Assembly: GCF_015354345.1 (NCBI RefSeq)
Contig: NZ_JADKYS010000002.1
Span: 248,001-312,000, forward strand
Origin: Methylophilus sp. 14
GTDB taxonomy: Bacteria > Pseudomonadota > Gammaproteobacteria > Burkholderiales > Methylophilaceae
Reading direction: 5' to 3'
Length of the DNA stretch: 64,000 nucleotides
Each line of letters opens with the position of its first letter. Within the stretch, counting starts at the first letter, position 1. A program made the translations under genes and the position numbers. The notes under the pieces were generated by a model. It had not been told where the DNA came from. It did not search any database and saw nothing but the letters and a program-made list of their open reading frames with translations. Shown piece by piece: positions 16,377 through 24,479 of this stretch.

Positions 16377-17576
16377 ATGTTATCCAGTACTGCCCGTCCG
16401 TATATCCAGGCCAGTGTCCCCGTGTTGCAGGCGCATGGCGTGGCGATTACCACCACGTTTTACAGCAATATGTTTAACGCGCATCCTGAGTTGAAGAACC
16501 TGTTCAATATGGGTAACCAGGCCAATGGTAGCCAACAGCAGTCGCTGGCCGCTGCCGTGTTTGCCTATGCTGCCAATATTGATAATGCGTCGGCTTTGCA
16601 ACCGGTGATTGACCGTATCGTGCACAAGCATGCTGCGGTTGGCATCAAGCCAGCGCATTACCCGATTGTGGGCCGCCATTTGCTGGGCGCGATTGCTGAG
16701 GTGTTGGGTGACGCGGCCACGCCCCCCCTGATTGCTGCCTGGGATGAGGCCTACTGGTTGCTGGCAGGGGAATTTATCGCCGCAGAAGCCCGCTTATATC
16801 AAAGCACCGGTTATGCTGCAGACCAATGGATAGAGGCGCGTATCACAGAGGTGACGACAGCCGCAGACGGTATCCTGTCGATTGTGCTGGAGGCAGAAGA
16901 TCAGGCACTGCCTGCGTTCAAGGCCGGGCAATACATTAGTGTCGCCGTCACCTTGCCGGATGGTGCGCGCCAGATCCGTCAATACAGCCTGTCAGATGCC
17001 GAGCAAAAAGACACTTACCGCATCAGTGTGAAACGCGAGGCTGGGGATACGCAAACACCGCAAGGCACGGTGTCCAACTGGTTGCATCAATACGCCAAGG
17101 TTGGCGGGCAGTTTCTGATCAGCCATCCTTATGGCGAATTTACGCCAGCTTTGCAAGCCAGCACACCACTGGTGCTGATCTCCGCAGGCGTGGGCATTAC
17201 GCCCATGCTGTCCATGTTAAAAACACTACAGCAAGCGCAGGCTAAGCGCGAGGTGTGGTTTTTGCATGCGGCTCGCACCATGCAGCATGTGCCACACCTA
17301 GATGAACTGATTGCCAGTTCCGAGCAAATGGCATCACTACACTTGGGTTTATACATTGAAGAGAAACCCGGTTTTGCAACCGAGCGCCTGGTGCATGAGG
17401 GCCGCATGCGTGTGAACGAGTGGCCATTCAATGCTGACCTGCATGCGCAATATTACCTGTGTGGCCCGCTGCCGTTCATGATAGCGCAGTGGCAAGCCTT
17501 GCTGGCATTAGGGATTCCACCGCAACACATCCACCGCGAAGTGTTCGGCCCGGAAAGCCTGAATCAGGCTGTCTAG
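16377..17576 (+). CDS. hmp: Flavohemoprotein (nitric oxide dioxygenase)
   Basis: Converts nitric oxide and oxygen to nitrate using NAD(P)H; cytosolic detoxification enzyme. Of 399 residues, about 1-140 are a globin (STARPYIQASVPVLQAHGVAITTTFYSNMF, proximal histidine in DRIVHKHAAVGIKPAHYPIVGRHLLGAI). The FAD-binding ferredoxin-reductase domain follows (QIRQYSLSDA, YRISVKRE, VSNWLHQ), then the NAD-binding part (PLVLISAGVGITPMLSML, VWFLHAART, YYLCGPLPFM). Start is the ATG at 16377 with AAGGAG six bases upstream; the longer frame from 16344 has no such site. Candidate NsrR operator immediately upstream supports induction by nitric oxide. Confidence 0.97.
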   Translation: MLSSTARPYIQASVPVLQAHGVAITTTFYSNMFNAHPELKNLFNMGNQANGSQQQSLAAAVFAYAANIDNASALQPVIDRIVHKHAAVGIKPAHYPIVGRHLLGAIAEVLGDAATPPLIAAWDEAYWLLAGEFIAAEARLYQSTGYAADQWIEARITEVTTAADGILSIVLEAEDQALPAFKAGQYISVAVTLPDGARQIRQYSLSDAEQKDTYRISVKREAGDTQTPQGTVSNWLHQYAKVGGQFLISHPYGEFTPALQASTPLVLISAGVGITPMLSMLKTLQQAQAKREVWFLHAARTMQHVPHLDELIASSEQMASLHLGLYIEEKPGFATERLVHEGRMRVNEWPFNADLHAQYYLCGPLPFMIAQWQALLALGIPPQHIHREVFGPESLNQAV

Positions 17577-17620
17577 GCGCGGTTTGGTTTGAACGTCAGG
17601 TAGCAACTTACCGGCGTCGC

Positions 17621-18352
17621 TCAAGAGAATAGCGCTTTTCTGCTGAGCGTCGCCAAACCGCCCCTGGCAGACCTGTGTGTGCGCATGTAGCCAGCCAGGC
17701 CCAGCAAGCCCAGGCTGAGCATGAGTGCCGAGGTCGGTTCAGGCACGCTGCTCACCATCTGCCCATACTGGATATGATCGACTTCAATCCCGCCGCCCGT
17801 GCCTATGGTGATAGACCGGATACCGCCGGCAAACTGAACGCCGAAAAAGTGATCATCGCCTGTCGTGCCGCCAAAGGAGCCATCTGGAATGCCCGTAAAT
17901 GACTGTGAGCCCAGTGATTGGCCCAGCGCATCGGTTGCGCTGAATGTAATCGTCCCCGAGCCATCGGTCCACACCAGGCCAAAGGCTGTAGGCAAAGGGC
18001 CACTGCCGACAAAGGTGAAAGTGACGTCGCTGGAAAACCAGCTGTGACCGCCATTGCCTACGCCGTCAATATCACCATCATCTGCATCTACAGAGTCCAC
18101 TAAACTGCCCCAGGTTGATGCATCAATAATGCTGCCGCTACTCGCGCTGAGTGTGCTGTCTAGCGTGTTGTCTTCGAGAGTTTCTAACAATACTGGCAGT
18201 CCACCCTGATAAAAGCCGGTAGGAATGTCATGCGAGGATAAATACGGTGCTGGTCCCCAGAAGGTGGCTGTGCTGGTGCTGATGGCATGTGCCATATTGG
18301 TCGTGCCGAGCAAGCCAGCGGCAAGTGCGATCGTGATTTTTAATGTGTTCAT
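17621..18352 (-). CDS. PEP-CTERM sorting-domain exported protein
   Basis: A 243-residue secreted protein with a Sec signal peptide (MNTLKITIALAAGLLGTTNMAHA) and a C-terminal PEP-CTERM signal: VPEPTSALMLSLGLLGLAGYMRTHR, that is VPEP, hydrophobic helix and basic tail, the substrate of an EpsH-type exosortase. The central part is Gly/Ser/Asp-rich (SWGSLVDSVDADDGDIDGVGNGGHSWFSSDVTFTFVG), beta-sheet-like and of no known enzyme family. No exosortase gene lies in this window. Start ATG is preceded by GGAGGAGAG. A candidate regulatory palindrome lies 57 bases further upstream, shared with the second PEP-CTERM gene and the response regulator. Confidence 0.9.
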   Translation of the reverse strand: MNTLKITIALAAGLLGTTNMAHAISTSTATFWGPAPYLSSHDIPTGFYQGGLPVLLETLEDNTLDSTLSASSGSIIDASTWGSLVDSVDADDGDIDGVGNGGHSWFSSDVTFTFVGSGPLPTAFGLVWTDGSGTITFSATDALGQSLGSQSFTGIPDGSFGGTTGDDHFFGVQFAGGIRSITIGTGGGIEVDHIQYGQMVSSVPEPTSALMLSLGLLGLAGYMRTHRSARGGLATLSRKALFS

Positions 18353-18381
18353 CTTTCTCTCCTCCAGATAATAGGAGCCTT

Positions 18382-18425
18382 ATCTTAGAGGATTAAATCA
18401 GCCGCTTGCATCCCCTGAACAGGGG
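18382..18425 (-). promoter_or_regulatory. GC palindrome and -10 region upstream of the first PEP-CTERM gene
   Basis: Reading the minus strand, CCCCTGTTCAGGGGATG (18425-18409) is followed after 21 bases by TAAGAT (18387-18382), a possible -10 box, and then by the gene. The same palindrome class followed by a -10-like hexamer after 19 and 21 bases occurs at 21606 and 22389. A run of eight C precedes the left arm here. Confidence 0.6.
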
Positions 18426-18433
18426 GGGGCAGT

Positions 18434-20302
18434 TTAATCAGACGCAAGTGCAAATGCCTGCAGTGGTAGTTGCAGGCAGAGTTTGAGTCCGCCAGTCGTT
18501 GAGGTGGCAAAATGAACCTCGCCGCCTAGCAAGGCGGCCCGTTTCTGGATATTGTTTAAGCCTCGCCCTTTGCTTTTTTGCGCCTCATCATTGAGGCCAA
18601 TGCCATTGTCACTGATGGTGAGTAACAGGTGAGTGCCATCACAGCTCAGGCGGATTGTGACTTCGCTGGCCTGGGCGTGGCGGATAATGTTAGATACCGC
18701 TTCGCGGATAATGCGGCCCAGGTTGAGTACCTGCGGTTGCGTCAGCAATCGCTCATGAGCCGTTGTCTGCAGATCCCAAATCAGTTGGATGTTGACATCG
18801 CTAAGGCGTTTTTCGCACTCAATGCGATAGTCGGCCATGGCGTCGGTCAGTGGCATGCGCTCAGCCCCGGCGCGCGAGACCACATCGCGCAAATCCTGCA
18901 GCGCCGACCTGGCCAGTTCGGCATTGTTAGGGTTTTGTGCGCGATACACCAATGTGAGTAACTTGGCACCCAGGTCGTCATGCAGGTCCTGATAAATCCG
19001 CTCGCGCTCCGCTAGCGTCGCCTGCTCTTTGAGGATGGACTGCAACTGCTGAAAGTTTTGATTGAGTTCTTCATGTTTGGAAACCACGCGTTGTTCGAGT
19101 TGCTGATTCAGTTGCTCGTAATCATTGAGGGCCCCAACGTAGCGTGACGTCATCATCAGCCCGACAATCAAAAACAGCACCGGCGCTGAAAATTGCATCA
19201 GATACTCCTCGTTGCTCATCCATTTGCTAAGCACAGCAATGTTGGTATGGATCAGCCAGTCATGAAATGCAAACAGCAGAATCACACTCAAGGTCAGCAA
19301 CAGCAATCGGGCATCTTTGTTGCGGTGCACAACGCCGGCTTTGGCTAGCAAGCCCAGGCCAACGATGACCACGGCCATGGTGACCAGATGCCAGAAATCG
19401 GTGACATCGGTAAAATAGGCGGCGGGAGTGCAGAGTAAGCTGAGTGGCGAGAAGATGAGCATGGCCCACAGTAATTGGTTAAAGCGTTTGAGGCGAATAC
19501 CGACAAATTCGAGCAAAGAAATCAGCCATAACGCGGCAATGGCCTGAAAACTGGCGTTGACCAGCAGCTCCCACAAAGGCGTCGGTAGAGGAGCAGTGAT
19601 CACATAGAAATTGAGCGATTGTAGCGCCCACACAAACGCCGCTAGGCCAAACAGGCCATACGCCGTATCCTGCTTGCGGCGCCACCACAAGCTCAGCATC
19701 AGCAAGCCTATGCCTATGATCAACAGGCTGGAAGTTTGATTGAGGGTGATGCGTATAAACTTTGCCTGATCATAGCGTGGTTGCAGACTGCTCAGTGTAT
19801 TAATTTCCGGCGCATACAGCATGCCCTGTGAATTACGTGGCGCCATGATCCTGATATATAACAGATTGCCTTTGGCTTTGAGCACGCCGGGGGCAATCGT
19901 CAACAGCATTGGTCGGTTCCAGTAGCGGGCAACCGGTTCAGTGAACGCGCCACCGGAGCCGATCAGCGTGCCGTTTAAATAAGCCTCACCATTGAGGCTA
20001 AGCCGCGACAGGTAAAGCGCATAAAGCTGCTGGTGGTTCAGCGCCGGATAATCAAATTGAAAGCGATACCAGCCATTGCCCACGGCCTGCGGGTGGTTGA
20101 TTTTCCACAGGTCTGGCAGCCTCACAGGTTGCCAGTTGGCTTGTGACGGAGGCGTGGCCTGGGCGTTGAGGGCAAACCAGCCCTGTTCGATGGTGATCGC
20201 GGTGCTGGCTGATTCGGGCACGGCTGCCGAACCAAAAGTGGTGCTTGGGCTAAGTAGCCAAATACTGACAATGAGGCATAAAAGGGTTTTAATGGCAGGC
20301 AT
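18434..20302 (-). CDS. Sensor histidine kinase with 7TMR-DISM-like input domain
   Basis: A 622-residue inner-membrane kinase. After a signal peptide, residues about 40-185 form a periplasmic jelly-roll of the 7TMR-DISM extracellular type (WYRFQFDYPALNHQQLYALYL, LNGEAYLNGTLIGSGG), which in relatives binds carbohydrates or other ligands. Seven to eight hydrophobic helices follow (about 195-400), then a coiled coil (DYEQLNQQLEQRVVSKHEELNQNFQQLQSILKEQ). The HisKA_3 domain has its phospho-acceptor in IYQDLHDDLGAKLL, and the HATPase domain shows IIREAVSNIIRHAQ and SDNGIGLND, the NarX/LuxR-partner class. It is 13 bases downstream of the outer-membrane protein gene; the divergent LuxR-type regulator is the likely partner. 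Confidence 0.9.
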   Translation of the reverse strand: MPAIKTLLCLIVSIWLLSPSTTFGSAAVPESASTAITIEQGWFALNAQATPPSQANWQPVRLPDLWKINHPQAVGNGWYRFQFDYPALNHQQLYALYLSRLSLNGEAYLNGTLIGSGGAFTEPVARYWNRPMLLTIAPGVLKAKGNLLYIRIMAPRNSQGMLYAPEINTLSSLQPRYDQAKFIRITLNQTSSLLIIGIGLLMLSLWWRRKQDTAYGLFGLAAFVWALQSLNFYVITAPLPTPLWELLVNASFQAIAALWLISLLEFVGIRLKRFNQLLWAMLIFSPLSLLCTPAAYFTDVTDFWHLVTMAVVIVGLGLLAKAGVVHRNKDARLLLLTLSVILLFAFHDWLIHTNIAVLSKWMSNEEYLMQFSAPVLFLIVGLMMTSRYVGALNDYEQLNQQLEQRVVSKHEELNQNFQQLQSILKEQATLAERERIYQDLHDDLGAKLLTLVYRAQNPNNAELARSALQDLRDVVSRAGAERMPLTDAMADYRIECEKRLSDVNIQLIWDLQTTAHERLLTQPQVLNLGRIIREAVSNIIRHAQASEVTIRLSCDGTHLLLTISDNGIGLNDEAQKSKGRGLNNIQKRAALLGGEVHFATSTTGGLKLCLQLPLQAFALASD

Positions 20303-20315
20303 TTGGGACGATCTT

Positions 20316-21575
20316 CTATTTAAAGAGGGTGATCACCTGCAGGGAAATATCGCGCACATCGACAAAATTGCGTCCGGCAACCGTATCCTGTATTTCGAGT
20401 TTCACAATGAGTGGCAAAGGCAGTTTGCCTTGTTGCCAGGCTTGGATGCCGCTCCATGCAGCGCTGATGCGGTATTGCTCTGCCTTGGTGAAGGTGTTTG
20501 TTTCCAGGCTGCTGGTATCTGTGCCTATGCTGGAGCGGTAGTCATCTGCTTGCTTTTCATAATGATGCCAGGTGGTGGCGAAGCGCCAGTTAGACCAACG
20601 ATAACCTAGCTCGATGTCTGTTTCATAGTAGTCACCCAAATCACGTCGCAAGCGCTGTTTGCTGCTCGCCGGTGCAATTAACTGGCCCGGCGCCGGGATG
20701 CGCATGCTGGCTTTGTCTGCCGTTTGCCAGTTGTAATCGGCAAGCAGGCGCAGATCGAAATTTGCGCCCAGGTCGCGAAAATACTCGAAACGGCTGCGAA
20801 TATCGTTGCTGCCATCGCCCAGCGGCGTGTCCAGCAGATTGTCCGGGTCATCTTTTTTGGCCAGGCCTAGTCTCAGCCCCAGGCCGATGATCAGGCTTTC
20901 TCCCGGGGACTTGAGCGCACGCCACAATACGCCCAGCGTTGGGTCGCCAAGGCCTTCACTACGATGATTCTGGATCGCTTTATATTGATATCCAAAGGCC
21001 GGGTTGGTTAACACATTTTGCACCCCTGCGCTGCCCAGTGCGGTCACCGGGCCGCCGACAGGTGCAAACGGAAAGTTGCCTGCACTTACCGGCTGGCTGG
21101 CATCAAATGCCGGATTGGCGCCCACCGTGCCGCCATTTACCCCGAATGCGGCGCGGGTATGTGAGGTTGCATAGGGGATGATCGCACCGATGGTGAGGTT
21201 AGGCGCGAGGCCGTAACCAATGGTGAGGATGCTGGCCTGTATGTTGGTTTCACTTTTAAAACGCGTGGTGCCCAATGAGGCACCTGCCCCCAGAGGTGAT
21301 AGTGCCGGAAAGATGCTGGCATTTAGGTCCAGTTGATTAAAGTGTGCGCCAAGGTCACGCAAGCGCCCGTTGTCATCATATCGCTGGTTAAACGAGTTGT
21401 TGCGTTGCTCAAGACGGATACCCCAGCCGCCTTCTGGTGCCATGGTGTCCAGGCCGAAATAAGAGGCAGTGGGTAAGGGCTCTGTGGCGGATGCCGTTTG
21501 GGCATAGCATAAGCCCAGTGCAATCAAGTAGGGTGTGGGTGACAAGATGAGCCAGCGGCAGCGTATGTGGTGCAT
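20316..21575 (-). CDS. Outer-membrane beta-barrel protein (phenol-degradation MetA-like/transporter type)
   Basis: A 419-residue protein with an N-terminal signal peptide (LIALGLCYAQTASA) and alternating hydrophobic residues forming many amphipathic beta strands: GIRLEQRNNSFNQRYDD, ILTIGYGLAPNLTIGAIIPYATS, LIIGLGLRLGLAKKD, DLRLLADYNW, YETDIELGYRWSNWRFATTWHHYE, ending KFVDVRDISLQVITLFK with the terminal aromatic residue common in outer-membrane barrels. Long glycine/alanine-rich loops separate strands. It resembles the pfam13557-type porins annotated as transporters; ligand unknown. It is the first gene of an operon with the sensor kinase (13-base gap) and diverges from the response regulator. 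Its start lies 30 bases from the shared palindrome. Confidence 0.75.
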   Translation of the reverse strand: MHHIRCRWLILSPTPYLIALGLCYAQTASATEPLPTASYFGLDTMAPEGGWGIRLEQRNNSFNQRYDDNGRLRDLGAHFNQLDLNASIFPALSPLGAGASLGTTRFKSETNIQASILTIGYGLAPNLTIGAIIPYATSHTRAAFGVNGGTVGANPAFDASQPVSAGNFPFAPVGGPVTALGSAGVQNVLTNPAFGYQYKAIQNHRSEGLGDPTLGVLWRALKSPGESLIIGLGLRLGLAKKDDPDNLLDTPLGDGSNDIRSRFEYFRDLGANFDLRLLADYNWQTADKASMRIPAPGQLIAPASSKQRLRRDLGDYYETDIELGYRWSNWRFATTWHHYEKQADDYRSSIGTDTSSLETNTFTKAEQYRISAAWSGIQAWQQGKLPLPLIVKLEIQDTVAGRNFVDVRDISLQVITLFK

Positions 21576-21605
21576 GAGTGTATTCGAATTATTTTTAAAT
21601 GTGAT

Positions 21606-21649
21606 CCCCCTGTTTACGGGGGTGTCGCGCCCGAAATTTCGTATATAGT
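21606..21649. promoter_or_regulatory. GC palindrome in the divergent region of the two-component module
   Basis: CCCCCTGTTTACGGGGGTG occupies 21606-21624 between the outer-membrane protein gene (minus) and the response-regulator gene (plus). On the plus strand TATAGT (21644-21649) follows after 19 bases and could be the -10 box of the regulator promoter. The palindrome has five-base C/G arms. A LuxR-family response regulator binding here would lie at the position expected of a class II activator. Confidence 0.62.
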
Positions 21650-21690
21650 CCCTTTAACGACATTGATGCATCCTGGCACCCCTGACTACC

Positions 21691-22326
21691 ATGAAAACTG
21701 CTTTTATTCTTGAGGATACGCCCGAGTCACAAGTGTGGCTGTCTGAGGTGTTGCGACAGAGTTTTCCGGAGATTCAAATCCAATCTGCCAGCCATATTGC
21801 TCAAGCAGTGTCTATGTTGTCTGCGCTGCCCGCCGTCGATATTGCGCTCATAGATTTAAGTCTACCAGACGGCAGCGGCGTTTCGGTGATTGAATGGTTG
21901 AATCGGCATTCTCCGCAAACAATCTGTGTGGTTGCAAGCATTTTTGACGACGATCACCATATTTTCCCGGCATTGCGCGCGGGCGCGCACGGCTATTTGC
22001 TCAAAGATCAGCCACAGGCTGCCATTGTGCAGGCGCTCAATGGCATTTTGACCGGCCAGCCACCCTTGTCGCCTGCCATTGCGCGTAAATTATTACGCCA
22101 TTTTCATGAGCCGTTTGACCAGGCAAACTCTCCCGCCTTGCTGACCGAACGTGAGAAAGAAGTGTTATCGATTATCGCCAAAGGCATGACCATGGTTGAA
22201 ACCGCCAATATGCTCGGCCTCAAGCGCAATACCGTGGCTGGATACGTCAAAGAAATCTACCGCAAATTAAACGTTTCTTCACGCGCCGAGGCTGCCATTA
22301 CAGCGCAGAAGATGGGCTTGATTTAA
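21691..22326 (+). CDS. LuxR/NarL-type response regulator
   Basis: A 211-residue two-component response regulator: receiver domain about 1-120 with acidic pocket near the N-terminus (FILEDTPESQ), phospho-acceptor Asp in ALIDLSLPDGSG and the conserved lysine in GYLLKDQP. A C-terminal LuxR helix-turn-helix (LTEREKEVLSIIAKGMTMVETANMLGLKRNTVAGYVKEIYRKLNVSSRAEA) about 145-205. It diverges from an outer-membrane protein/sensor-kinase operon, and that HisKA_3 kinase is its probable partner. The start ATG follows a weak AGGA-poor leader; an ATG choice other than 21691 is not supported. The GC palindrome upstream makes autoregulation plausible. Confidence 0.92.
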   Translation: MKTAFILEDTPESQVWLSEVLRQSFPEIQIQSASHIAQAVSMLSALPAVDIALIDLSLPDGSGVSVIEWLNRHSPQTICVVASIFDDDHHIFPALRAGAHGYLLKDQPQAAIVQALNGILTGQPPLSPAIARKLLRHFHEPFDQANSPALLTEREKEVLSIIAKGMTMVETANMLGLKRNTVAGYVKEIYRKLNVSSRAEAAITAQKMGLI

Positions 22327-22388
22327 CCTGCATCAACACGTTTAACAGGCGATAAGAAACAGGCGTGGCTTGTCCCTTACAGCCATCT

Positions 22389-22434
22389 CCCCCCTGTTTG
22401 CGGGGTGTTTCCGTTTATTCTGATGCACTATCAT
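22389..22434 (+). promoter_or_regulatory. GC palindrome and -10 region upstream of the second PEP-CTERM gene
   Basis: CCCCCCTGTTTGCGGGGTG (22389-22407) followed after 21 bases by TATCAT (22429-22434), a possible -10 box. The 22491 start codon is 57 bases further on. The sequence shares CCCC-TGTT-GGGG-TG with the sites at 18409 and 21606. Confidence 0.62.
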
Positions 22435-22490
22435 CTTCTCATCATCGTGTTTGCTCTGTTTGAAATTCACTTTATGGGAAGGTTGATTCT

Positions 22491-23309
22491 ATGCTTGGAG
22501 TATTTCGTTACGCTGTTCAATATCAAAAGCCTGCACTCGCACTCAGCTTTTTTTACCTGACTGGCGCAGCTCAGGCGACCTCTCTGGTCGTCGGGGACAT
22601 GACGGAGGCGGATTGGGCGGTCATTTTAGTCAACAATACAAATTCAGTCACAGAAGTCAGAACGGTAGTTGCCAATGGCGGAAATGCTGGCAGTCACTTG
22701 CAACTGGGCGTGTCAAAATCGGGTTACGACAGTCCTATTGAGTCCGACGGTAATAGATACTCTCCAGGTGCAGGACTGGCGATGATCTATCAAGCCGCAG
22801 CCTGGAACCCCGCCACCGATGGTGTGCTGACCAGCCTCGATATCAGTTTTGACGCAACGAGTCTGGAGTCTAGCTACACTAACAACAGCGGCGGCTTGTT
22901 AACCGCGGCAGTGGAGCAAAACGGTCGCATCTATTATTTGTGGGATAGCATGATATCCATCACCAATAGTCAGTGGCAAAGTTTTAGTTTTAGTTTTAGT
23001 AGTGTAGACGGTAGCAAGTGGTTGAGTTTAAATGCTGATTTTGTGACTCAGGGGTTTTATAGCACTGAGCAACCTGACTTCAGTAGCGGCATGTTGCGCT
23101 TTGGCGTTGGTTATGTGGCGTACAACCAATGCTATGTTTCCTGTGATGGGTTCAACGCCAAAGTCGCTGTAGATAACTTGAGCGTCAGCGTGAACGGGAT
23201 GGCGCCGAGCGTGATTAGCCCAGTGCCTGCGCCCACTGCCGTTTGGTTGTTTGCAACAGGTCTGCCTGTGTTAGGTGCGGTGGTGCGTCGTCGTACACGC
23301 CCGGTTTAA
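22491..23309 (+). CDS. Exported PEP-CTERM-type protein (VPAP variant)
   Basis: A 272-residue secreted protein. Its N-terminus (YQKPALALSFFYLTGAAQATS) fits a Sec signal peptide, and its C-terminus PVPAPTAVWLFATGLPVLGAVVRRRTRPV is the VPxP-helix-basic-tail variant of the PEP-CTERM sorting signal. The body is rich in Ser/Gly/Asn and beta-like (LTSLDISFDATSLESSYTNNSGG, WQSFSFSFSSVDGSKWLSL), resembling Gly/Ser-rich surface proteins; no enzymatic motif. Two cysteines in CYVSCDG may pair. It lies after the response regulator and has its own GC palindrome upstream, which suggests control by the same two-component system. Exosortase partner is not in the window. Confidence 0.85.
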   Translation: MLGVFRYAVQYQKPALALSFFYLTGAAQATSLVVGDMTEADWAVILVNNTNSVTEVRTVVANGGNAGSHLQLGVSKSGYDSPIESDGNRYSPGAGLAMIYQAAAWNPATDGVLTSLDISFDATSLESSYTNNSGGLLTAAVEQNGRIYYLWDSMISITNSQWQSFSFSFSSVDGSKWLSLNADFVTQGFYSTEQPDFSSGMLRFGVGYVAYNQCYVSCDGFNAKVAVDNLSVSVNGMAPSVISPVPAPTAVWLFATGLPVLGAVVRRRTRPV

Positions 23310-23332
23310 TATTCCGTTTGCAAGTGTGATTG

Positions 23333-23358
23333 AAAGGCTGGGTAACCAGCCTTTTTTT
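23333..23358 (+). terminator. Intrinsic terminator after the second PEP-CTERM gene
   Basis: Stem AGGCTGG/CCAGCCT (23335-23341 with 23346-23352, loop GTAA plus one base) followed by T residues to 23358. It ends the PEP-CTERM transcript 23-50 bases after the stop codon. Confidence 0.85.
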
Positions 23359-23407
23359 ATGTGTGCGCACGGTATAATAAAGCTCGTTTAATGAATGAGG
23401 TGGAAAG

Positions 23408-24424
23408 ATGGGCAAACAAAGGCTGAAGTGGGGTATTTTAGGCGCAGCCCGTGTCAATGAGCGTCTGCTGCCTGCGATTATAGAGGCCAGTAACTCGCAA
23501 TTGGTGGCCATTGCCAGCCGCCGCGCCGGGGCAGCTAAAGCCACGCTCGATAAATATGCGCCCGACCTGGGTGGCGTCACTTGCTATGACGACATGGATA
23601 GCTTGCTGGCGGACAGCAATGTGGAGGCCGTGTATTGCCCAATGGCCAACGAAGAGCACGCCGAATGGGCGCTGAAAGCGATTGCGGCGGGCAAGCATGT
23701 GTTAATCGAAAAGCCGATGACGACCAAGCTGGCCGATATCGATACGATTGAATCAGCCGCCAAGGCCAAAGGCGTGACGGTGATGGAAGGCTTTATGTAC
23801 CGCTTTCACCCGCAGCATGCCAAAGTCAAAGCGCTGGTCGACAGCGGCCTGATCGGCGATGTGCTGTCCTGTCGCGCCAGCTTTTCTTTCCTCATGGCGC
23901 CAGCGCGTATGTACCGTATCAATCGCGATATGGCCAATGGTGGCGGAGCCATGTGGGATATCGGGCCGTACGCGATTCATGCGCTGCGCTGGTGCTTTGG
24001 TGGCGGCGATGCGCCAGCAGAGCCAGTCAATGCCGTCGCTTACGGCAAACTCAATGAACATGGGGCGGATGTCGTCGCCAGCGGCGTGCTCGACTTTGGG
24101 CCGGATGCACAAGGCCGTGCCCGTTTAGGCCACTTTGATGTGAGCTTTGAGCGTGGCCGCAAGGCTGAGTATGAGCTTATTGGCGATAAAGGCTGGATCA
24201 AATGCCACAATATGTGGGCCTACCCAGGCGATGACCCGGTGATTAGCTGGGAGGCGGGTGGCAAATCAGAAACCATCGTATTGCCCAAAGCTAACCACTT
24301 CAACTTGGAGATTGAGCATTTTGCTGATTGCGTGCGTTACGGCAAAACACCCTTGCTGACTTTTGACGATGCGCGCGGTAACTGCAAGGCGATTGAGGCT
24401 GTGATTGCGGCCTTGAAGCGCTAA
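23408..24424 (+). CDS. Gfo/Idh/MocA-family NAD(P)-dependent oxidoreductase
   Basis: A 338-residue dehydrogenase of the glucose-fructose-oxidoreductase family. The Rossmann part shows WGILGAARVNERLLPAI and the glycine-rich loop; CPMANEEHAEWALKAIAAGKHVLIEKPMTTKLADIDTI carries the family EKP motif, followed by GVTVMEGFMYRFHPQHAKVKALVDSGLIGDV. The conserved C-terminal alpha/beta domain contains GGGAMWDIGPYAIHALRW, in which the histidine equivalent to the family's catalytic one sits in the HALRW segment. Substrate is not predictable; members act on sugars, inositols or dihydrodiols. Start ATG has GAGGTGGAAAG immediately upstream. Transcribed alone between two terminators. Confidence 0.9.
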   Translation: MGKQRLKWGILGAARVNERLLPAIIEASNSQLVAIASRRAGAAKATLDKYAPDLGGVTCYDDMDSLLADSNVEAVYCPMANEEHAEWALKAIAAGKHVLIEKPMTTKLADIDTIESAAKAKGVTVMEGFMYRFHPQHAKVKALVDSGLIGDVLSCRASFSFLMAPARMYRINRDMANGGGAMWDIGPYAIHALRWCFGGGDAPAEPVNAVAYGKLNEHGADVVASGVLDFGPDAQGRARLGHFDVSFERGRKAEYELIGDKGWIKCHNMWAYPGDDPVISWEAGGKSETIVLPKANHFNLEIEHFADCVRYGKTPLLTFDDARGNCKAIEAVIAALKR

Positions 24425-24442
24425 AGAAATTAGGATTTGTGC

Positions 24443-24479
24443 AATAAATAAAGGATGCTTTAAGCATCCTTTATTTATT
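24443..24479. terminator. Bidirectional terminator hairpin
   Basis: A perfect 18-base inverted repeat, 24443-24460 with 24462-24479, containing the core GGATGCTTTAAGCATCC flanked by A/T-rich arms. It is 19 bases after the oxidoreductase stop codon on the plus strand; the AT-rich arms supply T-runs in both directions, so it can also end leftward transcripts. Confidence 0.85.

Noticed and set aside
17621-23309. Exosortase in the PEP-CTERM module
   Set aside because: No EpsH-like membrane protease was found in the module or elsewhere in the window; the sorting enzyme must be encoded outside.
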